Shown here: piece after piece, positions 7,986 through 14,988 of the stretch
How the letters are laid out: the number at the start of each line of letters is the position of its first letter
Numbering within the stretch: position 1 is the stretch's first letter
Assembly: GCA_014860005.1 (NCBI GenBank)
Contig: JACZKP010000108.1
Coordinates: 1 to 14,988, forward strand
Length of the DNA: 14,988 bases
Direction of reading: 5' to 3'
From: Verrucomicrobiota bacterium
Lineage (GTDB): Bacteria; Verrucomicrobiota; Verrucomicrobiae; Limisphaerales; UBA11358
Notes under the pieces: model-generated
The model's input: the letters and a program-made list of their open reading frames with translations, nothing else
Databases searched by the model: none
What the model was told of the DNA's origin: nothing
Made by a program: the position numbers and the translations under genes

Positions 7986-8204
7986 CGGCGGGTACCCGGA
8001 ACGGAAACTTGGCAAGCAAGCATTTGGTGGGGCACACATGAAAACTACACAAGCCTGACCTGGCCTTCAAGCGCAAAGAGGACCAAAATCAAGCCGGGCA
8101 ACTCAGTTCCTGGCCATTGAAGTCGGTGAGTGGAATGGTAAGCGTCAGCGGTTGTTCTCATGCCCAAAGCTTACAAGTTCCGGCAAGAAACTGAGATGCG
8201 CGGT

Positions 8205-8218
8205 GGTAATGTATTACC
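8205..8218. promoter_or_regulatory. Perfect 14-base AT-rich palindrome, possible operator
   Basis: GGTAAT-GT-ATTACC is an inverted repeat with six-base arms around a two-base centre. It lies between the end of dnaG and the start of the prepilin gene, about 290 bases upstream of the latter. A dimeric regulator could bind such a site, but a chance palindrome is possible. Apart from this and the hairpin at 7970-7985, I see nothing convincing in 7920-8259, and no strong terminator for dnaG. Confidence 0.25.
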
Positions 8219-8259
8219 CTGACCACCCCTACCGATGACTTCTTGATGCCTCAAACTGG

Positions 8260-10077
8260 CTAGCCATTCTCCCCCAGCGGATCGAGCGGTTGGCGTTTGA
8301 GTTGCCGCAAATGCTGCTGCTGATGCAACAATTCAAGCCGCTCTGCGTCGCCGGTTTCTGGCAGGCCGCTGCGATGGGTCAACGCAGCGAGTTGACGGTC
8401 AATGAATTGATTCCGCAGCCGCGTGACAAGATCGTTGAGTTGCCGCGCTGGTTCCGGGATTTCGCGTTCCTCGCTGGAGGCTTCGGTGATCAGACTCTGG
8501 GCCTCCGCAGACTCAAACTCGTCGAGAAACGCAGCCAGCCCGCGCCAGGTCTGGTTCGCGTACGCGGCGAGTCGTTGTTTGAGGATGCTTTGAACCAGCG
8601 CATGCTGGACCCACGCCGGGTCCAAGTGAGCGGCGACCCATTCCACACCGACCTCATGCAACAGAACCAATTTGAGCAGCCAGAATTCCTGAGCCGAGGG
8701 GCGGGTTGGTTCAGAGGGCGTTTCCTCCTCTGATTCGTCAGTGTCGGTGGGCGGGGCCTTGGCCGGCGGCATTTTGTTGAACTCCGCGCGCACCGCTTCC
8801 GGCGAGACCCCCAAGCGAAGCGCCGTTTTCTGCGCGTGTTTGTCCAGTAACACCACGTTGCCGGTTTTCCGCACCGCCTCCGCCATGCCGCGCAACACGG
8901 CGAGGCGTCCCTTGTCGCTCGCAAGGTCGTGCGTCGCGCACAAGCGGTTCAAGTAATGATCAAAGAATCCTTCAGCCTGCACGATGAGTTGCCGAAAGGC
9001 ATCCGCTCCGTTTTCCTTGATGAAACTGTCCGGGTCATGCGGTGACGGCACGACGGCCACGCGCACCGCCAAGCCGGACGCCAGCAAGTTGTCCAGTGAG
9101 CGGATGGCGGCGTTTTGCCCGGCATCGTCGGAATCGAAACACAACACCACTTCGTCCACGTACCGCTTGAGGATGCGCGCGTGATCGGAGGTGAAGGCCG
9201 TGCCCTGCGGCGCAACGACGTTCTGCACACCGGCCAGATAACACGCGATCAAATCCAACTGGCCCTCGCACACCAGCGCGAAGCCCGTGTCCAGCAGCGC
9301 ACGTTTCGATTTGTCCAGGCCAAAGAAGACCTTGCTCTTCGTGAAAATGGGCGTTTCGGGTGAGTTGACGTATTTGGCGGTTTTCTCGTCGCCGGAGAGG
9401 ATGCGGCCACTGAAGGCGATCACGCGGCCCTGCTCGTCGCAGATCGGAAACATAAGCCGTCCGCGAAACCGGTCGTAGTAATGATCCCCACCCTCCTTGC
9501 GCACAATCAATCCGGCTTTCTCCACCAGCACCGTTTCATGGCCCTTGCTCTTTGACCAGTTGACGGTGTCGTCCCACACATCCGGCGCGTAACCCAGGCG
9601 AAACAACTTCACCGCTTCTTCGGACACCCCGCGCTTGGCGAGATAATCGCGCGCGATCTGTCCGGCGGCCTCGTTGGCCAGCGCAGTCTGCCAGCGCTGG
9701 GCAATTTGGTCGTGGATTTGCAGCAGTTGATCTTTGAGATGCCGGGTCGGTTGATCCGGTTCACCGCGGCCGAACTCGACCGGAATCTTCGCGCGTTCGG
9801 CCAATCGCCGCACGGCGTCCATGAAGCCGATGTTCTCGTATTCCTTGACGAACGTGAACACGTCGCCGCCCTTGTGGCAGCCGAAACAGTGGAAAATCTG
9901 GCGCTGCGGATTGACGTTGAAGCTCGGGGACTTTTCCTTGTGAAACGGACACAGCGCGACGAAGTTCGCGCCCGCGCGCTTCAGCGGGAGATACGACCCA
10001 ATGACATCCACGATGTCACTGGCGGCGCGAATCTGTTCGAGGTTGTTCTGGGGGAATTGCCCGGCCATCCCGACCAT
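8260..10077 (-). CDS. dnaG: DNA primase
   Basis: DnaG makes the RNA primers for DNA replication, working with the DnaB helicase in the cytoplasm. The product is about 605 residues (E. coli DnaG has 581). The N-terminal CHC2 zinc domain shows Cys43, His46, Cys64 and Cys67 (CPFHKEKSPSF, FHCFGC). The catalytic core has RFRGRLMFPI near 203-212. The Toprim domain has EGQLDLI at about 271 and CFDSDDAG near 313-320, then the acidic DPDSF motif near 348. An acidic linker (about 445-460) leads to a C-terminal region that should bind helicase. EGQLDL differs from the more common EGYMDV, but the acidic residue is kept. The start is uncertain: ATG at 10077, or ATG at 10068, where MAGQFP lines up with the E. 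coli MAGRIP start. Neither has a good Shine-Dalgarno. It starts 24 bases after the cvpA-like stop codon, so the two are probably co-transcribed. Confidence 0.97.
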   Translation of the reverse strand: MVGMAGQFPQNNLEQIRAASDIVDVIGSYLPLKRAGANFVALCPFHKEKSPSFNVNPQRQIFHCFGCHKGGDVFTFVKEYENIGFMDAVRRLAERAKIPVEFGRGEPDQPTRHLKDQLLQIHDQIAQRWQTALANEAAGQIARDYLAKRGVSEEAVKLFRLGYAPDVWDDTVNWSKSKGHETVLVEKAGLIVRKEGGDHYYDRFRGRLMFPICDEQGRVIAFSGRILSGDEKTAKYVNSPETPIFTKSKVFFGLDKSKRALLDTGFALVCEGQLDLIACYLAGVQNVVAPQGTAFTSDHARILKRYVDEVVLCFDSDDAGQNAAIRSLDNLLASGLAVRVAVVPSPHDPDSFIKENGADAFRQLIVQAEGFFDHYLNRLCATHDLASDKGRLAVLRGMAEAVRKTGNVVLLDKHAQKTALRLGVSPEAVRAEFNKMPPAKAPPTDTDESEEETPSEPTRPSAQEFWLLKLVLLHEVGVEWVAAHLDPAWVQHALVQSILKQRLAAYANQTWRGLAAFLDEFESAEAQSLITEASSEEREIPEPARQLNDLVTRLRNQFIDRQLAALTHRSGLPETGDAERLELLHQQQHLRQLKRQPLDPLGENG

Positions 10078-10101
10078 CAACGCCGAAATTGCGCCGCGCG
10101 T

Positions 10102-10710
10102 CTAGGGCAATTTCGTTTCCTGCGCCCGTTTGATGGGCCGGCTTTCCGGCAACGTAGGTTTGATCAGTAGAAAGCTGAGATGCTTCTTGATAGGCGGCCC
10201 GGTGAAGGAGTGCTCGAACACTTCGGCCTGCAAGGTGTGCAGCCCGGGAAAGAACTGACTGCCGTAGTTGTCGTTCTGAAACTTGGCCATGGCCTTGACT
10301 TCCTCGGAGCGATATTGCCGGGCGTTCAACAGCGCCAGTCCGGCGAGGAGGATGCAGGCAAAGCGCACCATGCCCGCGGGCATTCCCAGATAATACTCCG
10401 CACTGCCAAACGTATCGCTGCCGATCAGCTTGCCGCCAAGCGTTCGCTTGAGAAACATGAACATTCCAGACACGACCAAGGCCACCGCGAGGTAACAAAT
10501 GATGAAAGAAAACAGCCGGCTGAACGGGGACATGCCGGTCAATATCTGCCCCAGCGGTTCGTAAGCCAGCGCACACGTCACCACGATGGTCAGCCACATC
10601 AGCGACGTTAGAAACTCCTCGGACATGCCGCGCTTGCGCCCGCGCTGCAAACCGATTGCGAGCAGCACGACGACCGCCGCGTCGAACCAGTTGAAGGGCA
10701 AATTGTTCAT
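10102..10710 (-). CDS. CvpA-family inner-membrane protein
   Basis: A 202-residue membrane protein. The N-terminus has the family pattern: WFD, a hydrophobic helix, then the glycine/arginine stretch GLQRGRKRGMSEE. Four hydrophobic segments are visible at about 9-27, 33-50, 65-87 and 109-130, followed by a soluble tail of about 70 residues. In E. coli the CvpA protein is needed for colicin V production and envelope robustness; the biochemical function is not settled. The ATG at 10710 fits the usual family start, although I see no Shine-Dalgarno before it. It lies 84 bases after the TPR lipoprotein gene and 24 bases before dnaG, all on one strand, so it sits in the middle of a likely operon. A role in replication should not be assumed from that position. 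Confidence 0.82.
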   Translation of the reverse strand: MNNLPFNWFDAAVVVLLAIGLQRGRKRGMSEEFLTSLMWLTIVVTCALAYEPLGQILTGMSPFSRLFSFIICYLAVALVVSGMFMFLKRTLGGKLIGSDTFGSAEYYLGMPAGMVRFACILLAGLALLNARQYRSEEVKAMAKFQNDNYGSQFFPGLHTLQAEVFEHSFTGPPIKKHLSFLLIKPTLPESRPIKRAQETKLP

Positions 10711-10794
10711 TTTATGGCTTTGTTCAAACCGTTGCCGGCACGGCTTGCACCATCACCGGATGCCCAAAACTTAGCCAGTTCCATGCCACCAAGC

Positions 10795-12675
10795 CTATGG
10801 CGGGTGAGCCACCAGCCAATAACGTATGGCCGTGGCCTGTGCGTTCCGCGGGTCAACCTCCAGGACCTTCAAGTAATGTGTCCGGGCACGGGACGGATTG
10901 CCCAATTGTTCGGCATACAAGTTGCCCAATACCAAATGGGCGCGGGCGTCGCGGGGATTGCCGGCCACGATCTTTTCCAACTCCTGCGCGGCATCAACGG
11001 GATAATTGCCCGCCTTCAGGGCCAAGGCGAAATTGTAGCGCGCGTTGGTTGAATCCGGCTGAAGCGCCAGCGCCATCTCCCACGCCCCCAAGGCCGCCCG
11101 ATAACTCCGCGCTTCATACGCCGTCAAACCCAGGTTGTAATACGCTTCAAAATAGGCGGGGTCCACCACCGTCGCCTGCCGATACGCTTGCACCGCTTCG
11201 GACAAACGATTCGCCCGCTTCGCCTGTTCACCTTGCGCGAACGCCCGCTCAGCTTCACGGCGATTTCCCGGCGACGGAACGGTCGGTAAAAGATAGGTGT
11301 AGCGCGGAAGTGAAGTCGCTTCCGGCGGCTTGGGTGAATCCGGCTTCGACGGCACAGAGGTCGTGGTAATGCTCGGGGGAACGCCCGCCTGAGCGCGCTC
11401 GGTCACTGACGAAGTTGCATCCGCAGAAGGGATAGTTTCGGACGGCGGTAATACTTTTATTTCCGGCGGGGCTTTACTCTCACGCCGAAAAAGGTTGAGC
11501 GGATTAACGCGTGAAAAAAATCCCGGCTTTTCAGACTCCGCCGGTTGCGGAGACTCCGCAGGAATCAGCGGAGGCTTGACCGGCGGCGCGACATCCACCG
11601 GTTGCGTTTCCGAGGGAGTGACCACAGCCACTTTTGTCGCCGGCGTCGGAGTGATCTTGATAACCGGCTCAGGTGGCAAGGTGACAATTTCCACCGGCGC
11701 AGGCGATGGGGTTGGCTTGTCTGGAGCGGGCTTGGTGACCGGCGGTGAGGGTTCGACTTTTGCGGGCGGCTTCACGCGCTCGACGACCGTTGGGGCCGGT
11801 TGGGTAACATTGGTTGGCGTGAGCGGCGGCGTGACCGGAGCCACGGCGACCTTCACCGGCGGTTGGGCAACCGCGTTGGTGGGCGGCGGGGGCCGTTGCG
11901 CCGCAGCCAACTGCTGTTCGAGTGATTGCGCAAGGGCACTGACCGTGGTGTAACCGGCAGGAGGCGGCTTGAGCGCAAGATACTCGCGATAGACTTGAAG
12001 CGCACCTGAAACGTCGTTGAGATGTTGATGCAAAACGGTGGCAAGGTTCAGCCGCGCCGGGCCGTAATCTGGCCGTTGCTTGAGCGCCGCGGAAAAGAAC
12101 TGCACCGCTTCGCGCGGGCGATTGCGTTGCGCCTGCACCAGCCCGAGTCCATTGAACGCTTCTGGATGCTGCGCGTTAATCCGCAACGCTTCCCGGAAAC
12201 TCCGCTCCGCCGCGGCCAGTTCGCGCAAGCGAAGCTGCACCGTGCCCAGCTTGAGCCAGCCTTCGACATTGTTTCCGCGCCGCAAAGTGTAGGCGGTAAG
12301 TTCATTCTTCGCGGCGTCGAGGCGGTTTTGTTCCAGCCACAGCGAGCCTAGATTGTAACGCGCCTCCAGCAGATCGCGATCGAGCGCCACCGCCTGCTGA
12401 TACGCCACCGCGGCATTGGAGAATTGGCCGGTGCGGTGATACGCCAGACCCAGATGATTCCAAGCCGGCCCATTGCTGGTAAGCAACGAGGTCGCGACCA
12501 ACAGTTTGTCCACGGCCTGCTGGTACTTCCCCGCTTCCAACAAGCGTCGGCCCTCCAGCAGGGCGCGCGGGCCAGGCGGGGTGCAGCCCGCAAGAAGCCC
12601 CGCGAGCAGCAGCAGCATTACCGGACTAACGCCCGTCTGGATTTTGGTGGCGACCATCGGGTGTGGTGGTAACAT
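10795..12675 (-). CDS. TPR lipoprotein with long proline-rich linker
   Basis: A 626-residue lipoprotein with two blocks of tetratricopeptide repeats. The N-terminus ends in the lipobox LAGC, so Cys31 would be lipidated. Residues about 36-237 hold about six TPR-like helical pairs (for example AWNHLGLAYHRTGQF and AFNGLGLVQAQRNR). Residues about 238-470 are a Pro/Thr/Val-rich, probably disordered linker, broken by one aromatic and basic island, GFFSRVNPLNLFRR, at 385-398. Residues about 471-620 hold four more TPR-like units (AYYNLGLTAY, ARYNFALALK, AHLVLGNLYA). TPRs mediate protein-protein contact, so an envelope scaffold role is likely but unproven. The ATG at 12675 is preceded by AGGAGGTGA, a strong but very close Shine-Dalgarno. 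It is the first gene of a probable TPR-cvpA-dnaG unit. Its start is 12 bases from the divergent DUF362 gene. Confidence 0.88.
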   Translation of the reverse strand: MLPPHPMVATKIQTGVSPVMLLLLAGLLAGCTPPGPRALLEGRRLLEAGKYQQAVDKLLVATSLLTSNGPAWNHLGLAYHRTGQFSNAAVAYQQAVALDRDLLEARYNLGSLWLEQNRLDAAKNELTAYTLRRGNNVEGWLKLGTVQLRLRELAAAERSFREALRINAQHPEAFNGLGLVQAQRNRPREAVQFFSAALKQRPDYGPARLNLATVLHQHLNDVSGALQVYREYLALKPPPAGYTTVSALAQSLEQQLAAAQRPPPPTNAVAQPPVKVAVAPVTPPLTPTNVTQPAPTVVERVKPPAKVEPSPPVTKPAPDKPTPSPAPVEIVTLPPEPVIKITPTPATKVAVVTPSETQPVDVAPPVKPPLIPAESPQPAESEKPGFFSRVNPLNLFRRESKAPPEIKVLPPSETIPSADATSSVTERAQAGVPPSITTTSVPSKPDSPKPPEATSLPRYTYLLPTVPSPGNRREAERAFAQGEQAKRANRLSEAVQAYRQATVVDPAYFEAYYNLGLTAYEARSYRAALGAWEMALALQPDSTNARYNFALALKAGNYPVDAAQELEKIVAGNPRDARAHLVLGNLYAEQLGNPSRARTHYLKVLEVDPRNAQATAIRYWLVAHPP

Positions 12676-12676
12676 T

Positions 12677-12685
12677 CACCTCCTG
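12677..12685 (-). promoter_or_regulatory. Extended ribosome binding site of the TPR lipoprotein
   Basis: On the - strand AGGAGGTGA stands just before the ATG at 12675, a near-complete complement of the 16S rRNA 3' end. The gap between AGGAGG and ATG is only three to four bases, shorter than usual. It decides the start. It occupies almost the whole space before the GTG of the divergent gene. Confidence 0.6.
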
Positions 12686-12687
12686 AA

Positions 12688-13761
12688 GTGTCAAGAAACG
12701 CACTGCTCACTAAACTGAATTTGCCACCCTGCCTGGCTGCATTGGTGCTGTGCCTCGGCTGTGCTTGTTTGTCGCCGTCGATCGCGCTGGCCACCGCATT
12801 CAGCACGTTACGGAGCGATACGCCGGCCCGCGTCGTCATCGTCGAGGATGCCGCGGCTACGGAAGCGTTCCGGCCCCGGCCTGGACGCATCGCCCCGATG
12901 CTGGAACGTGGCCTCACGAATCTCACCGGCAGGGCCAGCTTGCGCGAGGCGTGGTTGAGCCTGGTTTCAACCCAGGATGTGGTCGGCATCAAGGTCTATT
13001 CCAAGCCCGGTCCAAACAGCGGCACCCGGCCCGCCGTGGCGGCGGCGGTCGCGGCCAGCCTCATCGCGGCGGGAATTCCCGCTCCTAACATCATCGTGTG
13101 GGACAAGTCTGAGAGCGATTTGCGCCAGGCCGGCTTTTTTGAACTCGCCAGGGAACTTGGCATCCGCGTGGCCGCAAGCGCCTCGGCAAGTTACGACGCG
13201 ACGAATTACTATGACACCCCGCTGCTGGGGAATCTGGTCTTCGGCGATTTTGAGTTTGAGCAGAAAGCCGAAGGTTTGGGCCGAAAATCTTTTGTCTCAC
13301 GCCTTGTGACCCAGGAGATGACAAAGATCATCAACTTGAACCCCCTGCTGAATCACAACGAAGCCGCGGTGTGCGGCAGCCTGGTCAGCCTGAGCCTCGG
13401 CAGCGTGGACAATACACTCCGGTTCGAAGGCGACCCCCGCCGGCTTGCTACGGCCGTGCCGGAAATCTATGCCCTCCCCGCACTCTATGACCGCGTGGTG
13501 CTGAACATTGTGGATGCACTGATCTGCCAGTACGAGGGCGGTCAGCGCGGGCTGCTGCATTATTCCATCGTGTTGAATCAATTGCGGTTCAGTTTCGACC
13601 CCGTCGCGCTGGACATGCTTTCGATCAAGGAATTGGACCGCCAGCGCCGTCTGGCCCGCGCCCCCAATGTCCGCCCCAACCTGGAGTTGTACCGCAATGC
13701 CGCCCTGCTGGAACTGGGCGTGAGCGAGTTGCCCCGGATGCAGATTGACACGCTTCGCTGA
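12688..13761 (+). CDS. Exported DUF362 domain protein
   Basis: A 357-residue protein of the DUF362 type, whose activity is not established. After a signal peptide (basic n-region, hydrophobic core, likely ALA|T cleavage after residue 35) the family features are visible: DVVGIKVYSKPG near 97-108, TRPAVAAAV then AAGIPAPNIIVWD near 113-139, VLNIVDALICQYEGG near 271-285 and DPVALD at 304-309. No cysteine cluster for an added ferredoxin domain is present. Cysteines at 22, 25 and 27 lie in the signal, but the surrounding residues do not match a lipobox. The GTG at 12688 is the only start that keeps the signal n-region; there is no Shine-Dalgarno. It diverges from the TPR lipoprotein with only 12 bases between start codons. 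The redoxin gene follows after 130 bases and may be co-transcribed. Confidence 0.82.
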   Translation: MSRNALLTKLNLPPCLAALVLCLGCACLSPSIALATAFSTLRSDTPARVVIVEDAAATEAFRPRPGRIAPMLERGLTNLTGRASLREAWLSLVSTQDVVGIKVYSKPGPNSGTRPAVAAAVAASLIAAGIPAPNIIVWDKSESDLRQAGFFELARELGIRVAASASASYDATNYYDTPLLGNLVFGDFEFEQKAEGLGRKSFVSRLVTQEMTKIINLNPLLNHNEAAVCGSLVSLSLGSVDNTLRFEGDPRRLATAVPEIYALPALYDRVVLNIVDALICQYEGGQRGLLHYSIVLNQLRFSFDPVALDMLSIKELDRQRRLARAPNVRPNLELYRNAALLELGVSELPRMQIDTLR

Positions 13762-13891
13762 CTGCCGGGCAGTTCATGCCCCCCAACCAGGCTCTCCCGC
13801 AAGCATGGCCTCTGAATCCGCCACAGAATCCGCTTGCTCCGCGCCGCGCCCGGTGATTTGTTACCGGTGTCCGAATCAAATCCATTAAATT

Positions 13892-14743
13892 ATGAAGACT
13901 AAGTTACTGGTTGCCCTGTCCGTGATTTCCCTGCTGATATCCGGCCAGTGGACCTTCGCTGCCGAGCAAAGCGCCCCCGCCTCTGAACTCAAGGCGCTAA
14001 TCACCAAGGTTCAGGCCAAGATGAAGGAACTCATGCCGCCGACTCCTCCGGGAACGCCGCGAAAACCCGTCACGATTACTGAGGCCGACATCGCAACCGA
14101 ACTCAAGGAGTTCGATACCTTGCTGGCCAAGTACCAAGGCGAGAAGTCTGACGACGTGGCGCAAATCCTTTACATGAAAGCCTCGCTCTACGCGCAGGTT
14201 CTGCGCAACGAGACCAAGGCCGATGAGTTGATGGCGCAATTGAAATCAGATTTCCCCGACAGCCGGCAGGTCGCCAACCTCAAGAAGCAGGAGGAAGCGA
14301 AGAAAATTCAGGACTCGCTGGCGGTCGGCTCGAAGTTTCCTGACTTCAACGAGAAGGACCTTGATGGCAAACCGCTTTCCCTGGCCAACTACAAAGGCAA
14401 GGTGGTCTTGATAGATTTCTGGGCCGTCTGGTGCGGTCCTTGCGTGAAGGAGTTGCCCCATGTGCTGAAAGCTTACGAGAAGCACCACGACAACGGATTT
14501 GAAATCATCGGCATCAGTCTCGATCAGGACAAGGCCAAGCTGGATGCCTTCATTAAGGAAAACAAAATGCCGTGGCAGCAATTCTTCGACGGCCAAGGCT
14601 GGAAGAACAAGCTCTCCACCCATTACGGCGTGAACAGCATCCCGGCCACCTATCTCATTGACGGCGAAGGCACCATCATCGGCAAGAACCTGCGGGGCGA
14701 CGCGCTGGAAACCGCCGTGGCCAAGGCCCTTGGCAAGAGTTGA
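13892..14743 (+). CDS. Secreted TlpA/ResA-like thioredoxin-fold protein
   Basis: A 283-residue exported thiol-disulfide oxidoreductase. The signal peptide ends near residue 23-24 (TFAAE). Residues about 25-140 are a helical, charged region (many Lys, Glu, Ala) with a proline-rich break (PPTPPGTPRKP) and no recognised family. Residues about 144-283 are a redoxin domain: VGSKFPDF start, FWAVWCGPC with Cys181 and Cys184, and the cis-proline Pro251 in SIPATYLID. In this family the two cysteines reduce disulfides outside the cytoplasm, for example in cytochrome c maturation. The natural substrate here is unknown, and no cytochrome genes are near. The ATG at 13892 follows an AT-rich stretch without a Shine-Dalgarno. 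A strong terminator follows 39 bases after the stop. Confidence 0.92.
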   Translation: MKTKLLVALSVISLLISGQWTFAAEQSAPASELKALITKVQAKMKELMPPTPPGTPRKPVTITEADIATELKEFDTLLAKYQGEKSDDVAQILYMKASLYAQVLRNETKADELMAQLKSDFPDSRQVANLKKQEEAKKIQDSLAVGSKFPDFNEKDLDGKPLSLANYKGKVVLIDFWAVWCGPCVKELPHVLKAYEKHHDNGFEIIGISLDQDKAKLDAFIKENKMPWQQFFDGQGWKNKLSTHYGVNSIPATYLIDGEGTIIGKNLRGDALETAVAKALGKS

Positions 14744-14782
14744 CGACCGCCCGCGACTTCATCAGCCAGTTCCACTTCATTC

Positions 14783-14816
14783 AGCCCGGCTTCGCACGAG
14801 GCCGGGCTTTTTCTTT
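14783..14816 (+). terminator. Terminator after the redoxin gene
   Basis: AGCCCGGC at 14783-14790 pairs perfectly with GCCGGGCT at 14801-14808 around a ten-base loop that can pair further (TCG/CGA). It is followed by a T-rich tail, TTTTTCTTT. It lies 39 bases after the stop codon. Confidence 0.85.
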
Positions 14817-14988
14817 CCGGCAGAAGTTCTCCCCGTAAACCCTGTCTCCTAACCCGACTTCCGCTATTCGACTGGGGAAACAGCGATTTTTCGGGGTCTT
14901 TGTTTCGTAAGTTGTTGCCCATGTGGCTGCGGATTTCTCAAATGTGCTGTAGTGCAGACCAACCCTCTTTTTCTTTGCGTGGGCCTGT
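14817..14988. other. Gene-free right end of the window
   Basis: I see no supported coding frame here. The sequence turns T-rich toward the end. It may be the upstream region of a gene beyond the window, but I cannot point to a convincing promoter. Confidence 0.4.

Noticed and set aside
11495..11953. Gly/Thr-rich open frame of 152 codons on the + strand
   Set aside because: It is the reverse reading of the proline-rich linker of the TPR lipoprotein, where CCN codons become GGN (Gly).
12689..12694. Perfect TTGACA -35 hexamer on the - strand just upstream of the TPR lipoprotein
   Set aside because: The matching -10 position would fall inside the coding sequence (TACCAC, a poor match), so transcription would start after the ATG.
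12748..12768. Possible lipobox around the clustered cysteines of the DUF362 protein signal
   Set aside because: The residues before the cysteines (CLGC, GCAC) lack the needed aliphatic residue at -3, while ALA|T further on is a good signal peptidase I site.

Overview
The window looks like a piece of a chromosome from the Verrucomicrobiota, most likely the Pedosphaera/Limisphaera side of the phylum. This is an inference from gene content: a solitary prepilin of the H-X9-DG type, two large exported beta-rich proteins sharing a C-terminal W...LQ...W...FYR-type domain, a DUF362 protein, a TlpA-like redoxin with a helical N-terminal part, and several genes without a Shine-Dalgarno sequence. Base composition is moderately GC-rich. 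I see no rRNA, tRNA, CRISPR array, transposase or phage gene.

Left part (1-6450), + strand: two large exported proteins. The first (191-2980) is a mosaic of two related beta-sandwich-like domains flanking an Ig-like and a CBM6-like segment. The second (3318-6347) has a propeller-like N-terminal half and a six-motif YWTD propeller near the C-terminus. Each is followed by a hairpin with a T-rich tail. The gap between them holds a long REP-like palindrome and a possible leaderless promoter.

Middle part (6659-12675), - strand, in transcription order: a TPR lipoprotein with a proline-rich linker, a CvpA-family membrane protein, DNA primase (dnaG), a 340-base gap, a solitary prepilin and a small lipoprotein. 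TPR-cvpA-dnaG are close enough to form one unit (gaps 84 and 24 bases). The prepilin and small lipoprotein probably form a second unit. C/G-rich palindromes sit on both sides of the small lipoprotein gene.

Right part (12688-14743), + strand: a DUF362 protein, whose start lies 12 bases from the divergent start of the TPR lipoprotein, and then a secreted thioredoxin-like protein with WCGPC, ended by a clear terminator. The last 180 bases carry no recognisable gene.

Most genes encode envelope or exported products; dnaG is the one core replication gene. I found no convincing new multi-gene system. The most unusual points are the back-to-back starts near 12680, the shared C-terminal domain of the two large proteins, and the palindromic intergenic elements.
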